A stretch of DNA of 64,000 nucleotides. It comes from Sequoia sempervirens. Taxonomy: Eukaryota; Streptophyta; Pinopsida; Cupressales; Cupressaceae. A program made the translations under genes and the position numbers. Positions 10,960 through 24,009 of the stretch are shown here, one piece after another. The notes below the pieces were generated by a model that saw only the letters and a program-made list of their open reading frames with translations, had not been told where the DNA came from and made no database searches. Location of the stretch: positions 29,985 through 93,984 of the forward strand of contig VDFB02321305.1 of assembly GCA_007258455.2 (NCBI GenBank), given 5' to 3'. Position 1 is the stretch's first letter. Every line of letters starts with the position of its first letter.

Positions 10960-11789
10960 TACAAGATTGAATGTACGAAGGATATCACCTTGAATCTAAT
11001 GGATTACTAAGGTGTAAAGGGAGAATTTATGTACCTAATTCTGGAGAGTTAAGGAACTTGGTATGGAAAGAAGTTTACAATGCACCATATTTAGGGCATC
11101 CTGGTGTAACCAAAAAAATTGCTGATGTAAAGCCATTATATTTCTAGAAGGGTATGAAAGGGGATGCTACAAGGTTTGTAGCAAGTTGATTAGAGTTCTA
11201 AAGAGTGAAGGCAAAGCATCATCATCCTGTAGGTCTTTTATATCCACAAAGTTTCAGAAAGTAAGTGGCAAGTCATTAGCATGGAATTTATGCAAGGACT
11301 ACCTATGTCAAGGAATAAGCACAATGCCATTCTGGTAGTGGTGGACAAGCTCACTAAGGTATCTCACTTTATACCAACAAATCTAATCGATGGAGCTCTT
11401 GTAATAGCTTAAATTTTTTTTCACGAGATATTTAGATTGCATGGGATTTCTGAAAATATTATATCTGATAGGGATGCTCATGTGATATCTAGATTTTGGC
11501 AACCCTATTTTCTGCACTTAGAATGAAATTGAATATAAGTTATGCATATCATCCAAAAATGGATGGACAAACTAAAAGAGTAAACCAAGTGTTAGAGGAC
11601 CTACTAAGGTTGTATTGCATGGATCAACAATACAAATGGGAAGATTACCTACCATTGGTTGAGTTTTCATATAATAACTCTTATCATTCTATGATCAAGA
11701 TGGCTCCATTTGAAGCATTATATGGCAGGAACTGTCAAACTCCTATAAGTTGGGATAAGCTAAAAAATAGGATAAGCCTTGGGCCATAG
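10960..11789 (+). pseudogene. gypsy integrase, catalytic triad decayed
   Basis: GHPGVTKK near 11095 marks the N-terminal zinc-binding region, which then breaks down. The core resumes at about 11267 with [15 protein letters not shown], where the first catalytic Asp of the D,D,E triad is Glu, then IISDRDAHVISRFW near 11460 with the second Asp kept, and a frameshift before HPKMDGQTKRVNQVLEDLLR (from about 11550), where the catalytic Glu has become Lys. 11496-11789 ends with FSYNNSYH and APFEALYGRNCQTPI, the conserved end of the core. Loss of two triad residues shows it is dead. Confidence 0.92.
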
Positions 11790-11798
11790 ATATCCAAA

Positions 11799-12324
11799 AT
11801 GGAGGAGAAAGTTGGCATTATTAAGCAGAGGTTATCAAAAGCTAATGATAAACAAAATATTTATGTTGATGCCAAGCGGGTACCTAGAAATTTCTCAGTA
11901 GGAGAAAAGATTTTGTTAAGGATTAAGCCTCATAAGAGTTCTATCAAGTTTGGGAAGTCATCCAAACTAGCTCCATGCTACATAGGTCCTTTGAGGTTCT
12001 TCAGGAGATCAACCCAATAGCATATAGGATTGCTTTGTCACCGAATCTTTCCAGGATGCACGATCATGTCTCGTATCTTAAGAAGTATATACTAGACGAT
12101 AACCATGTTATTGATTGGAATGCTTTATAGGTACAAGAACCAAGAGTGGTAATAATCAAGCCTCTCAAGGTGCTTGAAACACGTAAGCTCCACTTATGTA
12201 ATAGAGAGGTTCTACAGTGCAAGGTCCAATAGGATCAGATACAAAAGATTATGCCACTTGGAAAGATTATGCTGAGATGAAGCAAAAGTTTCCACAAGTC
12301 TTGCTAGATTATGAAAACTCTTGA
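11799..12324 (+). pseudogene. integrase C-terminal domain with chromodomain-like tail
   Basis: VGEKILLRIKPHKSSIKFGK (11900-11955) and LAPCYIGPLRFF belong to the integrase C-terminal beta-barrel. After a frameshift, SRMHDHVSYLKKYILDDN (12050-12100) and PLKVLETRKLHLCNREV follow, and a last frame gives ATWKDYAEMKQKFPQVLL before a stop at about 12322. The final part matches the degenerate chromodomain at the end of chromovirus polyproteins, thought to steer integration towards heterochromatin. Confidence 0.85.
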
Positions 12325-12430
12325 AAAACAATGATATTTTGTAATGTGATGCTTTATGGATGGTTTGTGTTTTATGTTATATGCTATGTCCATATCAATA
12401 CTTAATAAATCATCGAGGATGATGATCCGC

Positions 12431-12440
12431 AAGGGAGGAG
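12431..12440 (+). other. polypurine tract of the chromovirus-type element
   Basis: AAGGGAGGAG sits just before the 3' LTR start and follows CATCGAGGATGATGATCC, the usual chromovirus CGAGGACG-type leader to the tract. Confidence 0.75.
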
Positions 12441-14614
12441 TATTTTACACCTTGAGTAATATTACCTATTTACTATTACCTTGTTGGTTAAATTGCTTGA
12501 ATAAATAAATATGTTTTATGAATCTTGAATGTAAATATGATGAATGAGTGGTTGATGCAATTTGATATTTTATATTGATTCTAACTATGAAATATATGAT
12601 GCATATGATTATGTTGTGATTGGCTAACTACTATTATGATGTGCTATGTTGGATGCAGGAACAAATTCAACCCTCCAGAAGAGAGGGGGAGTATCACTCA
12701 AGAGAAGAACTTGGTTTGGTAACCCTAATGATCCTCTATGAACTTCACACACACTCACAACCTAGTTGGTATAAGTCGAGTCAAGTAGTTGGGAAAGGGT
12801 AAGTGTTCTTCAGTTTGGTTTGTGAATGTCTTGTGTTAAGTTTTGATCTCGATCTATGAATGTTTTGATTTGAATGTATGTGACCGAGTCTTTATTTTAA
12901 GTGAAAGTTATTCTATGTGGGTTTACAAGAATATGCAATTCAATGGAGTATATATATAGTATGTATATACATATATCTATGTATGTGTCTGTGACAAGTC
13001 ATACATATGAGTATATGTGTCCATGGGTATACATAGGTAGATGTACCTGCACATGCTCATGAACAAATAACACATGTATATAAGAATGTCGATTGGAAAA
13101 TTAAGACATATACATATACACGCACACACATGTATACATACACTTTGTATATATACATCAATCGATGAGTACGCGATTATATGTGAATTAATATGATTAT
13201 TGAAATAGCGATATATATATATATATATAATGTATATATATTAATATATATTTGGTCGAGTCGATAAGAAGGTGGAAATCTCATGAGCTTGTTTGTAGCC
13301 TTTGGTCTCTCACAATTTAGTATAATTAGAGGTGCTCATTCTACCAATTTCTACACTTATCATTCTAATTATCTTGATGTTATTTTGCTATGATTTCTAA
13401 GTTAGCGAGTTGAGAGTTATTTTGCTATTTTGTATTTGTGATTATTGTGTGAGTTAGTGAGAAGTTAGAAGAGGGAAATCAAGTGGATCTTGAAGGAGGA
13501 ATCAAGTGAGCTTGAGGATTAGAACTAGGAAGGAGTTTAATCAATTGGATCATTATACAAGAATGCTAGTTTCTATACCTTAGTTTTTTATGTTGGAAAA
13601 GAATGCTTTTGTATATGTTGAGATGTTTATTTATGATTGTGTGTCTCTTGGTTGTGCATTATGTTGTAGAACCTATCTTACAAGTTATATTTGTATGTAC
13701 CCTATATATGGGAATTTGTATTCAAATGCAATGTATTTATACTATACGTAGTTTTCATCGCTATATGTAGGATGTCTAAACTGGATGTATGTAGCAAAGA
13801 GTGAGAAGTTGCTAGAATTACTTTGGTAGTAAAGTCACTTTGTTTATGAGATGTTAAGTGGGTTATTCCTAGGATTTGTCTGATCCATGGGAAAGGGGGT
13901 AACCTAGGTATAGAGTATGAATGGTCATTAAACCAAATCGAGCTAGGAAGGTGTGCAAATATGTGACATCCATTCTAAGTTTTGGGTGATGAATACTTTG
14001 GCCAAAGTAGAGTAAGTTGCCACTGTTTACACTTTTAGTTTCACTGTGATCCAGGATTATGTACTAGGAAAGGGATATGCATACATGTAAGTTGTAACCA
14101 CTATATGTTAGTACTAGATATGTATGGGACACAACATCAAGCTCATAAAAGGATATTGTTATGAGGTTACCAAACCAATCTCTTCGTCGAAGGGTAGGGC
14201 CATCTTACCAGTTAGGTAGATGTGTGGGGGACTGTAGTAAGTCCATGGTTGGTGAAAAAGTGCTTGAGTGATGCTTCTCCTCATTAGTTCACAGCCAAGA
14301 TTTGAGGGGGACTACCTAGACCATTGTACTTTATATATTCTGTAAGTTTGTTTAAGCTATGTTTGTAACTCATATCCATCTCTACGAGAATTGTAAATAT
14401 GAAATTTCATATGGAAATTATGTATCATAATTATTTGATTTAATGAAATGAATTCTTTTGTATGTAATGGGAAAGTTTGAATTGTGTTTCAAATGTGCAT
14501 TTATTATTCAAAGGAAAAGAAAATTTTAATTACTCTTAAAGGTTAGATGCATAAATTATTCACTTGTGGGTAAAACACAAAAAAATTACTGTGTAGAACA
14601 ATGGGCATGTTACA
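12441..14614 (+). repeat. 3' LTR of the chromovirus-type element
   Basis: It begins TATTTTACACC, probably a mutated TGTTGTGACC-type end, and finishes GTTACA. It aligns with 4452-7368 but lacks the block equivalent to about 5240-5960; at the junction there is a TA microsatellite at 13210-13250. There is no gene inside. Confidence 0.8.
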
Positions 14615-15358
14615 GGCAAGGGCAACCAATTAGGGTTTGATTGGCTATATATAGGCATGGGAGGGTCATTTTCAAGTTATTTGTACTCTCCTACTTATAG
14701 ATTATCATAGCCTCTAGAGTGATTAGAGTGTGAAGGAGCTTTTGAGATGGCAAGAATTTTGAGCAATGGCCACCATATAGAGCGCGTTTTCTAGTACCAA
14801 CAACCAACTAGAGAACCCCTGGCAATATGTATCTAACCCTTCGGTCCTTAGGTCTAGGTCTAGTGACAATAAATGCTAGCTAAAGAAGGACAATCAAATA
14901 CGCCAACGTATAGATTGGAGCATTTAAAACCTGATATGGCACATTTGATGATGATGAAATAATTAAATAAATAAATAATATTTGTCTTAGCTTGGCTAAA
15001 TAATTTTAATTATTAATTTATAGTGTTGAATAGATTGATAAGAAATAATGAGGAAGAGTGATGTTGAATTGTAAGAAATGCATTAGTCATTTTTTAAGTG
15101 TCTACAACTCTCTCAAACCCTCTGCCTCCTAGTTTGGAAATTGAATAAAATTGTTTGATTGAAGTAGCATTTTTCACATGGATTGGATTGAAAAAGGAAA
15201 ACGTTGAAGGTGTCCTTGGTTTTTATGTGAATTTGCTTCTCAAAGATAGATTTATAGAATAAAAATTGGTAATTTGGTGTGCTCCAAATTGAAGTTAATT
15301 TTATTCCTTTCTCACAAATTTTGAATTATTTCAATTCATAGATGTCATGCCCACATAG

Positions 15359-15371
15359 TGGTATCATATGC
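15359..15371 (+). other. possible primer-binding site of a decayed LTR element
   Basis: TGGTATCATATGC matches the initiator methionine tRNA complement (TGGTATCAGAGC) over its first eight bases. Upstream, 14640-14720 has a TATATATAGGC promoter-like stretch that could belong to an LTR, but no second LTR was found. Confidence 0.3.
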
Positions 15372-18300
15372 CTTTGTTTTTAGTTTTGAATTCATTAAAA
15401 TTTGTTGTAATAAATGTTATTTTAGAAAAATTTCCATTTTAAGTCGTTACTATGGCAAAAATTTCAAGAAATTAAGAAATATGAATTTAAGTGCAAGAGA
15501 ATTGGTTATGCAAATATGAATAAAAATGATATTTTTAGTTTTTGAGAAAAAATAATGAAAAAGTTAGAATTTTAAGCATTCAACAATAGAGGATTTGGAA
15601 ATTTACTAGTTTTTCATGGGAAAATTTATTTAGATTTTTTTAATTTAGAGTAATTTTAAATGAACTAGAATGAGGGAAAATAAGTCTCATTAATATTTTT
15701 CCATTTGGAATCTTTTGGGATTATGCACAATTTGTTATCCCACTTTTTGTACATTGATTTTTGTGCCACACCCAAATAGTGTTTTTGGCATGATGCACAT
15801 AGGATTGGATGGATAGGATGTAGGAAATGAATGAGTCTTAAAATTGGCCAAGATCCAAAGTGATGTGAGGATAAAAATCGGCAAGACTTATTAACTTAGT
15901 AAAAAAATAAACTTCATGGGGTACTTAAAATGAACCAATATGTTGAATCTATGACATATCAAGAGTACTTGTAGAGGATTTATATGAACATAACAGATAG
16001 GTAACACTATTGGAATCTCTAACACATGTCAACTAGAGACTGTTGCTTTGTAGTTGTAGGCGTACCCAATCTACACAACCATATCTTGTGTTATTGCAAT
16101 GACACTCCTTGATTTTCCCTAAAACCCTCACCCTTTTTACTATTGGTTTTTGTATCCAATGTGATATTGCCTCAAGTCATGTGTATGTTTGGATGAGACT
16201 TTGATCATATATGTGTTCATGCCCATTTATATGCAAAGTGTTTAACATGTGTGTAATCTACACTCCCTTATTTGGAATGAGTGTGTTTGTTGTCTCATGT
16301 GACTATTTGCTATCATGGTGGTGTGGACCTATGAGTACCACATAATTTGGTGGCACTCAACCACCATTTGGGATGCAAATATATTGGAGTGGTATTGGAT
16401 TGTGTAAAGGTTGAAAAAAGGTTTCATATTTGTATTGGTTTTATCATTTACAAAAGATGTAAAATATATAATTAAAGACATTTGATTCCTCTTATAAAAT
16501 TGTAACATTATATTGAGACCTTCTAATGGGATGGATTGTATACTATACACATAAGTGGTGATCATGTGATTATTTATTATATCATGTATCAATGTTTATG
16601 TCAAAGGTGCATGTCGTTTTATATTCCTTTTATCATTATTTCTATTATGGTAAAATAAAATTAAATAAACTTCAGATTTGGGGTTAAAATGAATGTAATA
16701 AAAATATATAATTATGATACCTTTGGAGTACGCGTTCTCATTTTCCTAGCCTTTAGGTTTGTGTTAGGACTCGCCACAAGTTTTTTTGGCTCTCTTCATG
16801 GTAGCAAGATAATTGGGGTATTTCGGGAACATTCCCCTTCATCCCCTGTGTCCTTAAACTAATTTTGGAGTCCCTTGTAGGAATCCCAATTCTTGGGAAG
16901 AGACTTTTCTATTGGATTAATTTTGGAGATTAGGTGTGAATGTCCACTATGGTCCCCCAATCGTTTGTGATCATTTTGGAGTCTATTTTATGTTGTGTCT
17001 TTTTTTTTTAGTCTTCAACATTTTACTCAAGTACAAGATCTAAAAATGATCATACAATTAGTCTATAGTCAAGATGACAACACATCAAAAGGACTACAAC
17101 ACAAAACATGACTATGACATAATGTTTGGACTCTGACACAAATTTTGGACACTAATGATAAAATTTTACTTTAGAATAGATTTAGGACACCTACCCATGG
17201 TGTGATAGTGTCCCTTATATGCATTAGTGTCCTTGTTGGGTATTGGTCCTCTCATTCAATGCAATCCTTTATTTCATTAGATACTAGGTACTTTTAGGTA
17301 TTTATTTGGGAAAATTTGTATATAAAAGTTGTTCCCTTATTGCTATGAGTCTTCCCATGTTGTCACTTTATTAATAAGTGTTGTTATTTTAATTTTATGG
17401 CATATTTTTCTTTTGGAAGCATGTGCTTGCACAAAAATGAAATGTTGGCATTCTCGTTGTAAGAGGGATAGTACCTCTTGGTGGGGAAATATCTTGTGAA
17501 GGTTTTTCCCTTGTTTTTGGATGTATTTTGTTGGGAAATATCCCACCTTGAATTTGTAAGGGTATTTTTCATGGAGGAAAATAGTGGTCATCCATCTACT
17601 CAAGATGTGACATCTCTTAGTTGTCTCGTCTCTTACATAGGTTTCCCTTGGTGTGGTGAGTATCACAAAAAAATGTTTATGGAGTGGACTTGAAGTAGAT
17701 TGTTTCTTCATCCTACCCTCATGTTGAGTCCATGAGAGAAAATTATCGTGGGTTAGGACTCAATCATCATTATGGTGTAGTTTCACTCTCTTATAGGTTC
17801 AACATGGTGGTTTCATCCCATGATAGGTAAGTTTTCCACTTGTGCCACTTTGCTTGGAGAAATTGTGGTATCTTGTAAGGGTTATAATTATCTTGATTTG
17901 TGCAATGACATGGAACATCACCACAAAATATTAGTTACGCGTTGGGTGTCATTGTGCTCGACTTAACACCTTGAGTGCACATTGACGTGTCTATGTCATA
18001 TCTTTGTTGTTAAGAGTCATTCTTATGTTGTTGAAAAAATGTCCACTTGGTCAATGTCTTGGGTATGAAGCTTGGGAACTTACATCAAGACCCTTACTAA
18101 AGGTTTATTACATCTTTCTTTTTTTCTTTTTCTTTTAGGGAGTGTTCCCCTAGACAATAACTAACTAATAAAAAATAAAACATAAAAAATTGTAATCCAC
18201 CACATGTCTTGATTATCTTTCTTAGTTATCACAATAGGTTAATTTACTAACATGAAATGGCTCAAATCTATGATTTATGCACTTTCTTACCAATAGTGAA

Positions 18301-20591
18301 TACCAATTAGAGTTGATTGTCATGATTAGATTCTCCTATAAATTAGATAAGGAATAAAGTAACACTAAGAACTTATCATCTTCTTCTAACATAGCTCCAA
18401 TTGACATTAACTATATAAAAATTAAATTGAAAGCATTGAGGTAATTATTAATAGAGTCTCCCTCTTTCATCTTCAAAGAACTTACAACTTTCTTTTTAAT
18501 AAAATTTTACTGACCATATTCTTAGACTAATACAATGTTCCTATTTTCTTCCGTAACAAATATGAAGTTAATCATTATGACATATTTATTAATATTTAAT
18601 CTAAAAGACAAATATATAATAGTTCTATATTTTTTATTTAGTTAATTCTAGACCTCATTAGATTTTGATGTAGGTTTCAACAAAGAAGATAACATTGTTC
18701 ACTAATATCTATATACCAAGAGGCATTCAACATTCAATTACTATAGATCAAAATCATAGCCATTAAATATCTTGATATTAGATCTCAATACATGCTAGCC
18801 ATGAATTTAACATGTTCTTTACATTCTCAAAGAATTTTACAATATATCTCAATCCAACTAGATGTACACACAAGGTAAGAAAATACATCCCCTTTCTTGC
18901 ATAAAACAAACCCTAGCACAAAAATACCAAGTGCTTCACCATAAAACACATATAGTTGTTACACCAAATATCTTGGCCCTACCCAACAATGAAGATCTTA
19001 TACTAGAATGAGAGGTTTTGATATCTAACTAGTAGCTCTAATATCAAATGTTGTGAATTTGATCCTAATACAACTAATGCTCGATCACTAGAACATTAAG
19101 ATTATGCGATACAAATGATATTTATGCTATTGTAATTCAATTAACAAATATTATGGAAAAACACATCATACACAATCAATATACACATGAGACACAAGGA
19201 TGCAACTTGAGAAACCATTTTGGGAAAACCTAATAGCAAAGAGAGTTAATAGTTGTATTAATATATGAATATGGAGTCTAAATACAATAAGTCTCCTATC
19301 ACTTTTCTTACTCTATAAAATTTAGTGTATAACATTACAACACACTCCACAACATCATCACAACATTAGACACCACCTCTACATTAATGCATTCCATATA
19401 CAAACAATTAGATGTAATTCTAAGTTTTTAGCCTAGAATCTAAGTTGACACAACACCCTAGCCACTTATGGGTTATTAATCGTCACACAATCACATGCCA
19501 TGATTGCATTATGACATCAAGCAACCACATTCCACTCTAACAAGACTTCTCCTAGTAAAAAAATGACTCGTCTACTTAGATAAAACCACAATAACTTAGT
19601 TAATGGTTGTTGACCAAACTCATATGAAGTAACATGTCTTCTTATAATACCACCAAGACCAACCCATGGATTGAAATAATAGATACAACACTTATGATAA
19701 TTTGTGGTAATCTAGAGTACTTCCCTAAACATAAACATGTCCCAAACTATTGTTGTATGCACTCTAACAATGTTATATGTGTACCTACATTGTTATACAT
19801 GCTTTGACAACATACTCTATTCATGATGCAATAACTAATTCATAACTAAACTTTGTATAGTTGATACTATAGCAAAATTGGGATACAAAACACCTCCATG
19901 TCAAACTACAGATCCATGATCAAACTTGTTAATAGGAATTGACACAGTCCCAAACCTTGTCTCACTTAGGAACTCTTTGCAAGTAAATAACTCATAAAAA
20001 AGTTACAATGATTTTGAAATTACTAGTTAGTCTCCTCTTTGTCTTCGTCACTTTATTTTTATTGCATATTGTAGTAAATTATATCTGCATATGCAATTTT
20101 TTTGTTCTTTTATTGATTTTTCTTGAACTTTCCACTTAGGGGTACAACATATTTTTTGTTATATAGTTTCTATATGCTCATTCTTGCTCCCAATGGGGGA
20201 AAATTTCAGGGCAAATTTTATATGCATTAGTTGAACATATGTGTAAGTATACACTAGGTGTGCATTTTATACTTAGTTTATTTATTTATCATATTTAACT
20301 TTTGTTTTCTTTCCTTCTCAATTTGTGAATTTTCCTTAATAGTACATACAATTCAAGTGGGTTCAGTACTGTTGTTTATATTATCATTTATATTTTATTT
20401 CATAGGTTGGTTCATTTCCTTCAATAGTATGATTGACATGATGGATGCTTATTGTATGTTAAGGAAAAATGAAACACATAATTGATCTAGCTGGCTTAGG
20501 ATCCTAATTCTAGAAAAACAATATATTTTTATGATTGCTTATTTCATTAATTTTTACTTTAAAATGATTTCTCATATAGACTTTTACACAA

Positions 20592-21200
20592 AAAAGTGAG
20601 GGGAAAATGTAGAGAATAAAATTGCATACCCTACACCTTTACCCCTTAATTTTATGACACTTTGCATGAATGAAATAAATGCATAGTTTTATAACTCAAT
20701 TGACCCTTCAATATGATAAATCCATCACTATGGAGAATGATCGATCCAATTATGTAGGGTTTTACCTCAATGGACTAAGTTGCCTACATAGTTTTATACC
20801 TCGAACAAAACCACCTCCATGGTATAGTCCTATTGTTTTGAATTACAAATCTCTATCTTTTGTAGGTAAATTGTAAGCAAAACAACCATTACTTGTTGAC
20901 TTTCAAGCCAAAGGTCTTGAGTTGTGTGTATAGGACTTCTATTTAAGGACATAATCATAGGTCAATTTAATCACTAACCATTAGCATATTCCATCCACAT
21001 TTAGAACATTAGTTGCAGTCTTGGTCTTAGATTAGACTCAATTTATCTAGTCTCAATTGCATCAACACTGACATTTTGTATTTGGCATGTTTTTGAATTT
21101 TCTATATTGGTCATTGGGCTTGATTACTACAAAGGAATTAAATGGTCTTTATTTTTTTCTATAATAGGCCCCTAAAGGCCATTTTCAACTCCAACCATTT
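20592..21200 (+). repeat. polypurine tract and start of a decayed LTR
   Basis: AAAAGTGAGGGGAAAA at 20592-20607 is followed by TGTAGAGAATAAAATTGCA. The pair closely resembles the tract and LTR start at 3311-3350, so a relative of that gypsy element ended here. The end of the LTR cannot be placed. Confidence 0.5.
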
Positions 21201-22049
21201 ATTAGACACAAATAGAAGCACAAGTGAACATATTTTATAAATCTTGAAGGTGAAATTCAAAAGTGGAAAAAACTACGAAGAGCCATTTATTATAGGACCA
21301 TATTCTAGGGTAGCCTATTTCCAACCATTTGAAAAATTAGAAGTCATCTATCACAAGCCATAAATCACTAATCTAGTACCAATTTTCATTTTACATCTTT
21401 TTTTTTGCAATGTACAAACTAGGTAAAGCAATTAAAGTTAACAATACATAAAAAATGAAACAATCTCTCTAATCCTTCTCAATATTTCTATTTCTCTCTC
21501 TCAACTACTTACATTTCTATTTACATTAATCAACATAGAATCCATTTTAAAATTCTAATGTATAGTCCAATCAATTAATTTATTTTATGGTTAAATCTTT
21601 ATGGGGTTAACTCTATTAACCTTCCATGAGAAATTGTGACCAATATTTAATGATATTTTTGTTTTTAAAATTATCATCTCTTCATGTCATTAAATAGGAA
21701 ACAAAAGAAGGGAGGAGTTAATTATTGATGGAAAATTCAAGCTTAAGAGATTTTTGAGGGAACTACATAAAATAAAATAATTAGAAAATAACATTGAAAG
21801 GATTCCTGATGGTTAGATTATGCAAAGTTGATCTATGAGTGAGTTTGAGATGAAAACATCTCCCAAATAATCAACATGGGGAGACATAAATCTTCTTGGT
21901 GGACACCAGTTAAGGCATAAACAATCTCATTGGGTTAAATCTCAAGATATAGATGGGTTGTAAACACAATATTTAAAATAGGTAATAAAGACCTTCACAC
22001 CTCGTGTCAAGTGCATATTCAATAATGTCACTCAAGAATAATTCTTATT

Positions 22050-23880
22050 AGAATGGACAAGTAATGTCATTATCCCTCTCTATAAAATTAGGGATATCAA
22101 TGATCCACCAAAATACCACATTTTTATGGTTAATACTCTACTTGGAAAACTTTTCACAAAGATAATTGAGTGTAAAATTAATGGCTGGGAAGAAAAAAAG
22201 AAAAAAGAGCGAATGGGTAGATGGGTTTCAAATTGAAAAAAATCAATTATTCATCATTGCATCACCCTTAGGCACTTGATTAGAAAATATGGGACACCCA
22301 AGGTGAAGAGCATTTTTGTTACTTCATGGAACTTAAAAAAAGAGCTTTTGACATAGTGCCTAAAGATAAACTTTGGACTAGGATGGAGGAACTCAAGGTT
22401 TTAATTGAGTTTAGAGTGGTAGTCTATAGGCTTGATGAGAAGGTAAGGGGAAAAAATAGAACAAGTGAGAGGATGTTAGATTGTTTCCAAGGAAGTGACG
22501 TTAGTGTTGAGTAGGGTTGCCTAGTCTCTCCCACTTTGTTTGGAGAAATATATCAATAAATTAGAAGATTTTATAAACAAGGTTGGAGGCAGGGTGTTCA
22601 AATTGCTAGTTATGTAATAAGATTTCTCTTATATTCTAATGATCTCATCGTAATTGTAAAAACTACCCTTAGCCCGAGAAAGCGCTTGAGGGATTTAGAG
22701 ATTTTCTTCAAGGAGTTCAAGATGCAAGAAAACACTAACAAAACAAAGTCACAATCTTTTCATTACAAAGAAAAAATAAAAAAAATAAACTTCCTTTTCA
22801 AAGGTAGCCGATTGGAAATAGAGGAAGAATATGAATAACTTGGGCTCAATTTGGGAGACATGTGGAGCAAAAAGAATACAAGGGGATGGAAAGTGTTGTG
22901 CTCCCTACAAAAAAGAGCATAGTAATGTGGACCTATGAGATTGGAAATTCAAGGAAACCTTATTTTAGTTTGCTTTTTATCCTTGTGGTCCTTTATGGGT
23001 GTGAGGTATAGGGTAGCAATATGTTAGATCAAAAGTGGAGGTAGGTAGAAAGAATCCAAAAATGCTTAATTAAAGATAGCTTCAAAATAAGGTTTTAATT
23101 TCATATGAAATTCTTCTAGCTAAAGCATGTACTTTCTCATTGGAAGCATTAGTGATGGCTTGATTGTTAATCAACTTAAAAAAAAGTTCAAAATATGGAG
23201 AACTAGCATTGGCCTAGAGTGGTTATAGAAGAGGAATTAAGTAGAATGAAGAACACATAGATGAAATTAAATTTTAAGTGGATGGACAAATGGGACATTA
23301 ATATGTAAGAATGCATATACACCAATGAGGATGAAAAAAATCAAGAAAGTTAAAAAATTAGGACTACCATGTGGACAAAACAAAATGGTTAGAAGAAAAC
23401 CTACTATATTGAAGGGTTGTACCCCATGTGGGACAATGGGGAAAAATTAACAGGAGCAAGAATTAAATGGAAAACTAAAATATTGACAACCCAATTAAGG
23501 AATAGCTTACACCATCTTAGATGCAATATTGATAGGTGGACAATACCTAAGGAGGAATGATAAATTCAAACTTTCTTATTTGGAAAGAAAGGGGTGGTGG
23601 AGATGGCATAAAACTACATTATAGAATGCCTGGTATATAATGACATCTACACATGGTACAAGGATGACCTGAGTGTAGGTAATATTAACACCTTGTTTGG
23701 TAGGGCAACACTAGACAAATTGGTAAACATTTTGATAAAATATATAGTGAAAGATTCACATCAAAATATGCTTAAAAATTGCTTAAGGCTTTTGCAAGTT
23801 CCTTATTTTTCCAAATTAGATTATCACTTTATTCTTATGTTGTTATTCTTGACCCCTTAAACTATTTGATCTAGTGAATG
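22050..23880 (+). pseudogene. LINE reverse transcriptase relic, copy 1
   Basis: This is a decayed non-LTR retrotransposon ORF2. Around 22060-22180 it encodes the fingers (VIIPLYK, PPKYHIF, LLGKLFTKIIE), then HHCITLRHLI near 22255, then KKRAFDIVPKDKLWTRMEEL at 22332-22390, GCLVSPTLFG near 22515, and LLYSNDLIVIV near 22630, where the catalytic YADD box reads YSND. Downstream come the thumb and C-terminal part (YIEG near 23410, GARIKWKTKILTTQLR near 23455). The copy ends near a repeated TCATTCAT tail at 23895-23915. It is homologous to the second copy that follows. Frames shift repeatedly; no activity is possible. Confidence 0.85.
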
Positions 23881-24009
23881 TTATTAAAATCTTCCATTCA
23901 TCCATTCATTCATAAGTGTTTTTATCTTCCTTCTTATATCACAACAAAACTGGCAAATAAAACAAAGGAAAACAAAATAATGTATGAACAATTGACGAGA
24001 ACAAAAAAT

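Larger units (their letters stand above)
4452..14614 (+). mobile_element. near-complete Ty3/gypsy retrotransposon, chromovirus type
   Basis: Two related long repeats frame a gag-protease-RT-RNase H-integrase order, the gypsy order. The outer ends read TGTTGTGACC at 4452 and GTTACA at 14609-14614, and both LTRs end in GTTACA. Homology between the LTRs is easiest to see at 4640-4740 versus 12625-12730 and at 5998-6110 versus 13285-13400. Domain order and the C-terminal ATWKDYAEMKQKFPQV-like chromodomain remnant fit chromoviruses such as Tekay/Del. LTRs are diverged and every domain has stops, so the insertion is old and inactive. I found no clear target-site duplication. Confidence 0.85.
14615..22049. 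other. intergenic AT-rich DNA with LTR traces only
   Basis: I find no recognisable protein in either strand over these 7.4 kb. The longest open frames, such as 17343-17711 on the minus strand, do not resemble any family I know. Traces of old LTR elements are listed separately (15359 and 20592). At about 17290-17330 a TTGTATATAAAAG stretch resembles an LTR promoter, and 16740-17000 contains several ATTTTGGAGTC-like phrases, but no partner repeat is present, so I do not call an element. Confidence 0.5.

Noticed and set aside
17343..17711. 122-codon minus-strand open frame
   Set aside because: No motif, low-complexity Lys/His-rich composition, overlapped by other equally meaningless frames in AT-rich DNA.
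14615..22049. CRISPR-like or regularly spaced repeat arrays
   Set aside because: I looked for spaced direct repeats and found only scattered AT-rich words without regular spacing; the host is eukaryotic.
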